A DNA stretch of 5,327 bases from contig CAIMDR010000729.1 of assembly GCA_903839795.1 (NCBI GenBank), positions 1 to 5,327 of the forward strand, given 5' to 3'. The notes under the pieces were generated by a model. That model searched no databases, had not been told where the DNA came from, and saw only the letters and a program-made list of their open reading frames with translations. Made by a program: the position numbers and the translations under genes. Each line of letters starts with the position of its first letter. Position 1 is the stretch's first letter. Shown here piece by piece: positions 1 through 5,078 of this stretch. Source of the stretch: an uncultured Methylococcaceae bacterium (GTDB lineage: Bacteria > Pseudomonadota > Gammaproteobacteria > Methylococcales > Methylomonadaceae).

Positions 1-1
1 A

Positions 2-411
2 CTGGATACCAATGTGCTGGTGCGTTTTTTGGTGAAAGATGACGCCGAACAAGCGCAACTGGTTTATACGCTGTTTAAGCAAGCAGAAAACCATAAACAA
101 CAGCTATTTGTACCGATACTTGTAGTTTTAGAAACGATTTGGGTGTTGCAAGCGGTTTATCATATAGAAGATCACGAAATACTGGCGGCACTAAATGATT
201 TATTACTGATGCCGGTTCTGTTATTTGAAACACAGCCCGTTTTACATGCTTTTATTAGCGCAGCGACTGGTAAAACTTTGATCTTGCAGATTTACTAATT
301 GCCCATTCTGCAAGTGCTTACCCCTGCGAAGGGGTGCTGACCTTCGATAAGAAAGCTGCAAAATATAGTGGCTTTGAGTTGATTAAGCTCAGTCGGATTA
401 GCGAAGTGTAA
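2..411 (+). pseudogene. VapC-like PIN-domain ribonuclease toxin, 5'-partial and frameshifted
   Basis: The reading frame enters at the left edge with LDTNVLVRFLVKDD, the first acidic motif of PIN-domain nucleases, so probably only a few N-terminal codons are missing. The conserved glutamate follows at 131-133 (LETIWVL). The frame then hits a TAA at 296-298. Shifting by -1 at the A-run 272-275 restores the family C-terminus: FDLADLLIAHS (Asp at 289-291), then LTFDKKAAKYSGF (Asp at 346-348), ending at TAA 409-411. All four metal-binding acidic positions are therefore present across the two frames. PIN toxins of this type are Mg2+-dependent RNases normally neutralised by an antitoxin encoded just upstream, which would lie outside the window. 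Unless one A was lost in sequencing, the product is truncated before the third and fourth acidic motifs and should be inactive. The last codons lie in a dispersed hairpin repeat. Family call is secure; the pseudogene status depends on one base. Confidence 0.85.
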
Positions 412-417
412 CCCGAC
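392..417. repeat. REP-like hairpin, copy 1, overlapping the PIN gene stop
   Basis: Arms GTCGGATTA (392-400) and TAACCCGAC (409-417) pair with one mismatch around an 8-nt loop. The right arm begins with the TAA stop of the PIN gene, so the last six sense codons and the stop come from the repeat. The same arm type recurs at 435-460 and 3384-3416. Confidence 0.6.
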
Positions 418-434
418 ACGTTTAAGCGTCAAAT

Positions 435-460
435 GTTGGATTAGGCGTAGCTAACCCAAC
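435..460. repeat. REP-like hairpin, copy 2
   Basis: Arms GTTGGATTAG (435-444) and CTAACCCAAC (451-460) pair with one mismatch around the loop GCGTAG. It resembles the copies at 392-417 and 3384-3416 in arm sequence and in its GCG-containing loop. No T-run follows on the plus strand, so an intrinsic terminator role is not supported. Confidence 0.6.
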
Positions 461-537
461 CTTGTATGAATTGACATTGCCGGGTAAAAACATGAGTAAC
501 GGGGTTGCAAAGGGTCTATGCCAAACTACAGCTTCAC

Positions 538-580
538 GTCCGTGTGACTGGATTCCGGCATCCATGCTGGAATGACGGAC
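538..580. repeat. Dispersed inverted repeat of the ATTCCGGCAT type
   Basis: The inner arms ATTCCGGCAT (552-561) and ATGCTGGAAT (564-573) pair with one G/T position. They are enclosed by perfect outer arms GTCCGT (538-543) and ACGGAC (575-580). Repeats of this kind, reading 'GGATTCCGGCATCC', are commonly dispersed between genes in many proteobacteria. A frameshifted extension of the neighbouring transposase remnant reads into this repeat. Confidence 0.65.
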
Positions 581-623
581 TTTTTGGTGCTTAGCGAATC
601 ATTTTGTTGCTCAGTGTTCCGTC

Positions 624-755
624 TTAAGTTGATAGCCATAAATGGGTATTCAATTCGTTTGCGACGGACTGAATCGTTTGGCCATTGCCACGACTGTAAA
701 CTTTTACTGGGGCTTGTTCTTTAAAGCCTGCTGAATATCTTTTATATTTTTTCTT
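624..755 (-). pseudogene. Decayed transposase fragment, IS3-type OrfA helix-turn-helix
   Basis: On the minus strand an open frame of 43 codons from 755 to the TAA at 624-626 reads KKKYKRYSAGFKEQA, then QTIQSVANELNTHLW. This is the N-terminal pattern of IS3/IS911-type OrfA and related HTH transposase proteins: a basic start, YSxxFKxQA, then the second helix with VAxELN. No ATG stands at the expected start; the region before it is AAG preceded by TTT. The frame stops right after HLWLST, where the family continues with TLKxW. A +1 shift there continues LRRNTEQQNDS into the hairpin repeat at 538-580. The missing start, early stop and lack of any OrfB mark it as a remnant. It indicates past insertion activity here; the exact IS family is not certain. 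Confidence 0.55.
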
Positions 756-772
756 AAAATTTGAGGCGACAA

Positions 773-946
773 CTATTCTGACGCAGGTGGTACATGACAA
801 TGATTATTCCAATAAATCAGCTTATGATGGGCATCAAAGTGTGACTCTAAAACACTGGAGCGTCGAGTTAGGTATTTAATTTTACACTGACCCCAGTTAT
901 TAAGGCATAGTTTAGCTAAGGAATCTACATGAAATAACGTGACCAT
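773..946 (-). CDS. Doubtful 57-residue ORF starting inside the MITE-like element
   Basis: The ATG at 944-946 is preceded on the minus strand by AAGGGA with a 5-nt gap, a good Shine-Dalgarno match. The frame then runs to TAG at 773-775. The predicted product includes LTRRSSVLESHFDAHHK and ends in HCHVPPASE; I recognise no domain. The start and ribosome-binding-like sequence lie in the repeat element 915-1026, where AAGGG is part of the repeat itself, so the resemblance may be accidental. It ends just upstream of the transposase remnant on the same strand. More likely fortuitous or decayed than a working gene. Confidence 0.15.
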   Translation of the reverse strand: MVTLFHVDSLAKLCLNNWGQCKIKYLTRRSSVLESHFDAHHKLIYWNNHCHVPPASE

Positions 947-1026
947 TTATATCCCTTCACCCTAACCCTCTTCCGGAGGGAGAGAGGGAGCAAGATGCCT
1001 AAGTTATTTCATGCGCATTCCTAAGC
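915..1026. mobile_element. MITE-like inverted-repeat element, 112 bp
   Basis: The arms at 915-940 and 1001-1026 are inverted copies of about 26 bp matching at 21 positions. Shared blocks are GCTWAGGAAT at the outer ends and CATGAAATAAC inside. The interior has a second palindromic stretch, CCCTCTTCCGGAGGG and on to 988, of the CCCTCACCCTAACCCTC type often seen dispersed in proteobacterial genomes. It holds no transposase, and I see no clear target-site duplication. It ends 45 bp before the glycosidase start codon, so it may contribute promoter or mRNA-leader sequence to that gene. Confidence 0.5.
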
Positions 1027-1046
1027 AGGGTTTTATACCCTATTAT
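1018..1046 (+). promoter_or_regulatory. Weak candidate promoter and small inverted repeat ahead of the glycosidase gene
   Basis: TATTAT at 1041-1046 matches five of six positions of a sigma70 -10 box. At 17-bp spacing the -35 would be TTCCTA (1018-1023), a poor match lying in the right arm of the MITE-like element. A small inverted repeat, AGGGT (1027-1031) and ACCCT (1037-1041), overlaps the -10 and could be an operator, but no regulator can be named. Confidence 0.25.
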
Positions 1047-1071
1047 TCAATCATATCAAGGTGAATCCGCA

Positions 1072-3306
1072 ATGATATTTTTCAAAATTACTTATTTTCA
1101 ATCTCGTTGGCAGCGTTCTTTATGGTTAAGCCTGCTTCCTTTAATTAGTTTAAACACTGCGCTTGCCGACTGGAATCCTGATGCAGGCTTGGTCACCTCA
1201 TTAACCCAAGGGGCTGCGTTATCAGCAACTTCCCCCGGCACAAACCTAAACAAAGTGTTGGATGGCAATACTGATACCAGTTGGCAATCCGGTGGGTGTT
1301 TACCGACCGGTTATATCGCGAGATCCGAATTAAATCAAATATTAGGTGCGTGTGCAGCGGGTCTTTGTACCAGTTCGGGCTCTACCAATACGCAAGATGC
1401 AACCGACAATAATCCTTATACCGGTGCTTATGTACCATTGAATAGCGGTACCGCCTGGATTAATGTGCCGTTACCGAAAACCCGACCTTTGTACCAGTTA
1501 GGCGTGCGAGGTTTCGGTAATCAGCCCATTGTATTTGAAGCCGTAACAGCTAGCGGTAATAAAGTGATCAGTACCTTAACAACGGTTGATAATTATCAAT
1601 ACCGACGCTTTGTAGCGCCCTCCGATCCTATTATTGCTCTTCGCGTGTCTTCTAAGGATAAATTTACTTTAACAGAGTTATCTACGTTGGCAGATCCTTG
1701 TTTTGAAGCGGTGACAGTGGATTTGGGTAGCAACCTTAATGTGGGTTGGGTACAGATGAAACATTGGTCACCTGATGCGACCTCCACAACGCTTTCGATT
1801 AGCAATGATGGTCAACAATGGACGCAAGTGGCGTCATTGGTGCCTACTTCGTTATCCTATCAAACTACTCGCTTCCAAGAACAACTGGTTCGTTATATTA
1901 AGGTGAGTCACACGGTAGTCGAACGTGATTGGGCCAAAGTGTATGTTTGGGATATTGCCGCTTATGATGCTGATGGTCCTTACGGTTCAACGCCATTGCC
2001 AAAAGCAAATCCTCATACTATTTCAGAGTTGTTGGGTATCAATGGTATTTGGGGCTGGGGTAATAGTAATCCAAACGGAGCTGTGTTATATCGGCAAGTG
2101 GCGAGTCATGCACGTAATTATCACAACTTGAGTTGGGATGCAAAAGATCCTGATCATATTCCTGATTACATTACTATGGCAGCGGGCAAAGGCACGGAAG
2201 CACAGTGGTGGCTAAATTGGGATAAAGAATATGGCGCTTGGGTTAAGGCAGGCTTGCAAGTTGAGGCTAGTATTCAATTTACTAACCGTGTTTTCCCGGT
2301 GAGTGTTTGGGATAATCTCAATCTGGCAGGTTACAATTATGGTTTTGCGTTTGCCCAGCATTTTGGTCCAACGTCGGGCAATGGGTTGGTGCGTGCCTTG
2401 GAAGTCGGCAATGAGCCTTGGGATTATCCCGCCAGTTTTTACCGAACAGTATTAGGGGGTATGGCGGCGGGAGCTAAGGCTGGTGATCCGTCTATGAAAG
2501 TGATGCCAGGTGCCTTACAGGCCTTTAAACCTGAAGCGGCTAATGCCACCAGTGGTAATTATATTGGGGCCCGTTTGTCACCGATTGAAGCTGTGAATAT
2601 TGATGTGCTTAATACTCATGCTTACAGCTACAGTTACGCAGATGATGGCAAGCGGACTGCGGTACCTCCTGAAAACCCTGTTTCTAGTATCAATGAGGTG
2701 CGTAATTTTCTGCGCTTTAGAGATGTCAATTTGCCGAATATGCCGGTTTATTTGACTGAATGGGGTTGGGACAGTGCGGGAGCAGGCGAAAGTTGTAACG
2801 CCACTGAATGTGTCAGTGAAAGAGCTCAAGCTTTGTATGGTGTAAGGGGTGCTTTAATGTTATCGCGTTTAGGTCTGGATCGGTTAACGTGGTTTTTTTA
2901 TGCCAATGATGCCAAGTGCGATACGCTTTATTGTCGTAGTGGTGTGACGGGTTCTTTAAATACCGGCTTTGCGCCTAAACAATCATTCCGTGCTTTTCAA
3001 GCGTTGCTTAAAAACGTGGGAACACGTTATTTTCTGAATGTGCTGCGTGAAGATAGTACCGCTTACATTTATGTATTAGGTGATAAAAACGGTATAGCGA
3101 CTCATTTAGTGGCTTGGAAGCCGGTGGTAGGTGATGATACGACTATTAGCAATCTGAGTTTGCCCGTCAATGCATTGCCAGCAAGTGCTGTCATCTTGTC
3201 AGGCGCAACGGCAACCGGTGAACCAACTGCTTTACCCGTAGTGGCCGATGGGCTATGGACGATACCCCTATCGTCAGCGCCGTTGTTAGTGACTTTAACG
3301 AAATAA
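1072..3306 (+). CDS. Secreted glycoside hydrolase (clan GH-A, GH39/PslG-like) with N-terminal discoidin-like region
   Basis: The product is 744 residues. The ATG is supported by AAGGTGA at 1058-1064, seven bases upstream. Residues 1-32 form a Sec signal peptide: basic residues, the hydrophobic stretch LWLSLLPLISL, and ALA before Asp33. A discoidin (F5/8 type C) signature begins at 62-71 (VLDGNTDTSW) and resumes at about 210-299 (VDLGSNLNVGW, SNDGQQW, VRYIKVSH). Residues 76-210 between them look like an inserted, probably beta-rich, domain. From about 315 a TIM-barrel hydrolase follows: LEVGNEPWDY carries the probable acid/base Glu448, NTHAY at 514-518 the usual strand-6 histidine, and VYLTEWGWDS the probable nucleophile Glu563. 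Residues 650-744 resemble the C-terminal beta domain of such enzymes. The product probably cleaves a polysaccharide outside the cytoplasm, with the discoidin part binding sugar. Cys575/580 and Cys616/621 suit disulfides in an exported protein. The family within clan GH-A and the substrate cannot be fixed from sequence; an exopolysaccharide, as for PslG, is one option. It appears intact and stands alone. Confidence 0.8.
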   Translation: MIFFKITYFQSRWQRSLWLSLLPLISLNTALADWNPDAGLVTSLTQGAALSATSPGTNLNKVLDGNTDTSWQSGGCLPTGYIARSELNQILGACAAGLCTSSGSTNTQDATDNNPYTGAYVPLNSGTAWINVPLPKTRPLYQLGVRGFGNQPIVFEAVTASGNKVISTLTTVDNYQYRRFVAPSDPIIALRVSSKDKFTLTELSTLADPCFEAVTVDLGSNLNVGWVQMKHWSPDATSTTLSISNDGQQWTQVASLVPTSLSYQTTRFQEQLVRYIKVSHTVVERDWAKVYVWDIAAYDADGPYGSTPLPKANPHTISELLGINGIWGWGNSNPNGAVLYRQVASHARNYHNLSWDAKDPDHIPDYITMAAGKGTEAQWWLNWDKEYGAWVKAGLQVEASIQFTNRVFPVSVWDNLNLAGYNYGFAFAQHFGPTSGNGLVRALEVGNEPWDYPASFYRTVLGGMAAGAKAGDPSMKVMPGALQAFKPEAANATSGNYIGARLSPIEAVNIDVLNTHAYSYSYADDGKRTAVPPENPVSSINEVRNFLRFRDVNLPNMPVYLTEWGWDSAGAGESCNATECVSERAQALYGVRGALMLSRLGLDRLTWFFYANDAKCDTLYCRSGVTGSLNTGFAPKQSFRAFQALLKNVGTRYFLNVLREDSTAYIYVLGDKNGIATHLVAWKPVVGDDTTISNLSLPVNALPASAVILSGATATGEPTALPVVADGLWTIPLSSAPLLVTLTK

Positions 3307-3383
3307 GTTGAACTCGGTGTTTTTATCTGTAACAAAATGAATAGGACGAACGGTTAAGTCTCGACTATGTCCCACGTTAAGCC

Positions 3384-3416
3384 ATGTCGGGTTAGGCGAT
3401 AGCCGTAACCCGACAT
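3384..3416. repeat. Strong REP-like hairpin, copy 3
   Basis: Arms ATGTCGGGTTA (3384-3394) and TAACCCGACAT (3406-3416) are a perfect 11-bp inverted repeat, and the loop can add a GGC/GCC pairing. It lies about 80 bp past the glycosidase stop and faces the convergent Rpn gene, so it could slow or end transcription. No T-run follows on either strand, so a classical intrinsic terminator is not supported. It belongs with the copies at 392-417 and 435-460. Confidence 0.65.
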
Positions 3417-3417
3417 A

Positions 3418-3478
3418 ATTGATTCCTTATGCGATAGCCGAAACCCATCATCATTGATTCCTTATGTGATGGGTTTCG
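3418..3478. repeat. Direct repeat pair overlapping a 12-bp inverted repeat
   Basis: The 14-mer ATTGATTCCTTATG occurs at 3418-3431 and again at 3453-3466, a 35-bp period. The inverted arms CGAAACCCATCA (3439-3450) and TGATGGGTTTCG (3467-3478) are perfect complements around a 16-nt loop. The segment GCGATAGCCG also occurs in the hairpin just before it, suggesting that this block grew by local duplication of that repeat. Confidence 0.6.
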
Positions 3479-3519
3479 CGCTGCTCTACCCATCCTACCC
3501 GTCAGTGAAAACAAGAGGA

Positions 3520-3654
3520 TCAGGCTTTGCGGTTCTGGAAGTTTGGAGAGTGGAAATGAGGAGCTATCCAATTAACCACATCATCTTCTGCTACCAAATT
3601 AACATATTTGCCTAACGTAAAAAGCGTAGTCTCCAGCGTTAAGCGACAGGTCAT
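3520..3654 (-). CDS. Possible small protein or gene remnant of 44 residues
   Basis: On the minus strand the ATG at 3652-3654 opens a frame to TGA at 3520-3522. The frame is open upstream to a TGA at 3676-3678, with an in-frame TTG at 3661-3663 as an alternative start. The product contains LGKYVNLVAEDDVVNW and then IAPHFHSPNFQNRKA; the residue mix and codon choice look protein-like. I recognise no family. There is no clear ribosome-binding site before the ATG. It lies 47 bp past the end of the Rpn gene on the same strand, so it could be the tail of an operon, a decayed fragment or chance. Confidence 0.3.
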   Translation of the reverse strand: MTCRLTLETTLFTLGKYVNLVAEDDVVNWIAPHFHSPNFQNRKA

Positions 3655-3700
3655 TCTGGCCAATATTTTGTGACATCAAGCTGATTAGTTTTATAAATCG

Positions 3701-3856
3701 TTAATCGTCTTTAAATATATCTGATAATTGTTGAGCATCAATAGCCATATCAAACCAACGCTCAATGGTCTCCACCGAGGCATTAGAAATCGAACGAGTT
3801 ATATCCGCCGGCAGGGTGCCAAAGCGTTTGGACAATAATCTCTGCAAAGCCAGCAT
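3701..3856 (-). CDS. Candidate internal start giving a 51-residue C-terminal Rpn product
   Basis: The ATG at 3854-3856 (the Met of EGEMLALQRLL) is in frame with the Rpn gene and is preceded on the minus strand by AAGAAGG with four bases between, a plausible if slightly close Shine-Dalgarno. The product would be MLALQRLLSKRFGTLPAD onward to SDIFKDD, the conserved helical tail of the family. In E. coli, rpn genes are reported to produce small C-terminal proteins from internal starts that restrain the toxic full-length protein. Applying that here is inference. Confidence 0.25.
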   Translation of the reverse strand: MLALQRLLSKRFGTLPADITRSISNASVETIERWFDMAIDAQQLSDIFKDD

Positions 3857-3873
3857 TTCGCCTTCTTGCCTAC

Positions 3874-3933
3874 CTTTTAGCTCTCCTTTTAGCTGACCTT
3901 TTAGCTCACCTTTTAACTCACCCTTTAACTCGC
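3874..3933 (-). repeat. Five tandem 12-bp units coding for GELK-type repeats
   Basis: Five consecutive 12-bp units, plus-strand form CTTTTAGCTSAC with small variations, encode the repeated linker of the Rpn protein (four-residue units such as GELK and GQLK). The unit is a multiple of three, so gain or loss of copies keeps the frame. Linkers of this charged, glycine-containing repeat type, often EGxxEG, are common in Rpn-family proteins between the nuclease part and the C-terminal helices. Confidence 0.85.
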
Positions 3934-4102
3934 CTTCTGCTATATAGGCCAGTGCCCATTGTTCCAGTCTATCTGCCAACATGACTTTTATCTCCTGTAA
4001 ATCGTCTACTTGGGGCAATAAGATACCGTAATTTGGTTTTCTCATCAATGTCGCGCGTATCCACAAGGAAAACATGCGCCGTAAATCGGGTCTATCGTCC
4101 AA

Positions 4103-4699
4103 TCAATCGATTAATAAGCTTATCAGACTTTCTATGGTTGCGGGGCTGTCGGCTTGTTCAAGTCTAAAAACGGCGGCCACCAAGTTGTTAAGTGAGGCCA
4201 GTTCGGTGTCGCTGTAGGCGTTTTCGTCAATCAGCAAATATTTAAGGCGGGGTTTAAACTGCTCCACCAAGCCGGGTACGACGGGAATTAATTCAGCAAC
4301 ATCGGTAACGGAAGTCCAGCGTTGTTTGCCATTATAAAGCACGATGGGTAATATCGGCGGTAACCGGCCATCGGCCAGCACTTCTTTGCGCTTTATCAAG
4401 TCTTGGTACAGCAGACCGATATAAACCATCATGCGCAATGCCATGTATTTATCAACACTACTTTGAAACTCTAGCAGCAAGTACAGATAGACCCAAGCGC
4501 CACCGACTTTTACCCGCCAGACAATATCGTCTTCGCGCTGCTTAAAGTCCTCAGTGATATAAGAGCCTGGCACCTTTTCAAGTGTTGAATAATCCAGACT
4601 ATGCAACCAATCATCCGGTATAAAACCCATGATTAAGTCTCGAACCAACTCCGGATTTGAAAATAAAAACTTGTAACTGCTGTCGTGTATTTTGCTCAT
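4103..4699 (-). CDS. Rpn-family recombination-promoting nuclease / putative transposase, N-terminal nuclease half
   Basis: This 198-residue frame starts with MSKIHDSSYKFLFSNPELVRD, the typical opening of Rpn (PF04754-type, PD-(D/E)XK superfamily) proteins. The nuclease motifs are REDDIVWRV with Asp58 and LLEFQSS with Glu77 and Gln79, the E-x-Q form found in this family. YMALRMMVYIGLLYQ (85-99) and PPILPIVLYNG (114-124) are further family blocks. Family members are Mg2+-dependent DNA endonucleases implicated in recombination and, in E. coli, phage defence. The frame ends at a TGA (4103-4105) after SLLID, where the family has tryptophan and continues in the same frame for 133 more codons, so this is a nonsense-truncated gene. 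It retains the catalytic residues but lacks the C-terminal region. ATG 4697-4699 is the natural start by homology; an AAGG lies about 13 bases upstream, so the ribosome site is weak. It converges with the glycosidase gene. Confidence 0.85.
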   Translation of the reverse strand: MSKIHDSSYKFLFSNPELVRDLIMGFIPDDWLHSLDYSTLEKVPGSYITEDFKQREDDIVWRVKVGGAWVYLYLLLEFQSSVDKYMALRMMVYIGLLYQDLIKRKEVLADGRLPPILPIVLYNGKQRWTSVTDVAELIPVVPGLVEQFKPRLKYLLIDENAYSDTELASLNNLVAAVFRLEQADSPATIESLISLLID

Positions 4700-4705
4700 G
4701 GGCAG

Positions 4706-4728
4706 ATTATAAACCTTAAGTCATTATA
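4706..4728 (-). promoter_or_regulatory. Candidate -10 elements upstream of the Rpn gene
   Basis: Reading the minus strand, TATAAT occurs twice before the start codon, at 4723-4728 and 4706-4711, both perfect -10 matches. Neither has a recognisable TTGACA-like -35 at 16-18 bp, so promoter strength is doubtful. The nearer one would give a very short leader, making 4723-4728 the more likely element. Confidence 0.3.
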
Positions 4729-4795
4729 ATCGTTGTGTTATTTTAAACAGGCTGTGTGGGTGTGAGGTCTTGCGCTGTGTTTTATACGGGCATTG

Positions 4796-4976
4796 GGTGT
4801 ATGACGCGTGGCTTATACACCTTACAAAATTGTCGCGGTCGGGCAACGGCAAGAGATTGCCCTACAGGCCGGAATAAGGCTTGTCGAGCGCAAGCGAGTT
4901 GAGCGTTTCCGGCAACCGGTGCGAGAGTGCCTGAAACGCCACCACTTGCTACGCTTGGGTGGTCTTATTACGGCCT
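4796..4976. repeat. Cluster of nested hairpins, structured repeat or RNA
   Basis: At least five pairings fall within 181 bp: GGTGTAT (4796-4802) with ATACACC (4815-4821); GGGCAA (4841-4846) with TTGCCC (4857-4862); AGGCCGGAATAAG (4866-4878) with CTTATTACGGCCT (4964-4976), one mismatch; inside that pair, GCGTTTCCGGCA (4903-4914) with TGCCTGAAACGC (4928-4939), one mismatch; and ACCAC (4941-4945) with GTGGT (4959-4963). The long outer stem enclosing two smaller stems could fold as a branched structure on either strand. A 71-codon plus-strand frame (4808-5023) crosses it but starts with a GTG in a hairpin loop, lacks a ribosome site and shows no domain. I regard the region as a REP-type mosaic or structured RNA rather than a gene. 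Confidence 0.5.
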
Positions 4977-5011
4977 ACGACTGGGGAGCTTGGGAACGAG
5001 TAAACATTTTA

Positions 5012-5041
5012 TTGACAATTTAGAAATAGATAAAATACACT
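5012..5041 (+). promoter_or_regulatory. Candidate sigma70 promoter
   Basis: TTGACA at 5012-5017 is a perfect -35 box. TACACT at 5036-5041 is a four-of-six -10 box at 18-bp spacing, in an AT-rich stretch. Transcription would start inside the TTGC repeat that follows. No coding region is visible downstream before the window ends, so the target is unknown. Confidence 0.35.
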
Positions 5042-5042
5042 G

Positions 5043-5078
5043 TTGCTTGCTTGCTTGCTTGCTTGCTTGCTTTCTTGC
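5043..5078. repeat. TTGC tetranucleotide repeat, seven perfect copies plus two
   Basis: Seven uninterrupted TTGC units occupy 5043-5070, followed by TTTC and one more TTGC. Such tracts vary in length by slipped-strand mispairing, and tetranucleotide tracts underlie phase variation in Haemophilus and other bacteria. Here the tract is not inside a recognisable gene; it lies immediately after a candidate -10 box. Confidence 0.9.

Larger units (their letters stand above)
3701..4102 (-). pseudogene. C-terminal half of an Rpn-family protein, separated by an in-frame TGA
   Basis: This is the direct continuation, in the same frame, of the gene at 4103-4699. After the TGA at 4103-4105 the codons read LDDRPDLRRMFSLW, the normal continuation of the family (pattern xxWLxDPxxxxLRRxFxxW). 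Then comes LLPQVDDLQEIKVMLADRLEQW, a repeated, charged linker made of GELKG-type units, and the conserved tail LLSKRFGTLPAD...IERWFDMAIDAQQLSDIF, ending in TAA. With tryptophan in place of the stop the whole protein would be 332 residues, usual for the family. The half has no good start of its own at its beginning: the first codon is TTG without a ribosome site, and the ATG at 4073-4075 has only a weak one. It is probably silent apart from a possible internal start nearer the end. Confidence 0.7.

Noticed and set aside
269..282. Programmed -1 frameshift in the PIN gene
   Set aside because: The site GGT AAA ACT lacks a standard slippery heptamer, the A-run is only four long, and PIN toxins are not known to need frameshifting.
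471..500. Promoter with TTGACA at 471-476
   Set aside because: No acceptable -10 hexamer occurs at 16-18 bp, and no gene follows.
1596..1805. Minus-strand frame inside the glycosidase gene
   Set aside because: It is a shadow of the real gene, with no domain or ribosome site; the same applies to 1925-2131, 2578-2829 and 3102-3335.
3418..3478. CRISPR array
   Set aside because: There are only two copies of a 14-mer with no further unit, and no cas gene is present.
4103..4105. TGA read as tryptophan through an alternative genetic code
   Set aside because: The intact glycosidase uses many TGG codons and no internal TGA. A single TGA in an accessory gene of a decaying region is better explained by mutation.
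4866..4976. Integron attC site
   Set aside because: The long stem lacks recognisable RYYYAAC/GTTRRRY core sites at its ends, and no integrase or cassette is present.
4808..5023. 71-codon plus-strand ORF with GTG start
   Set aside because: It has no ribosome-binding site, starts in a hairpin loop, has no recognisable domain and crosses the nested inverted repeats, which explain the openness better than coding.
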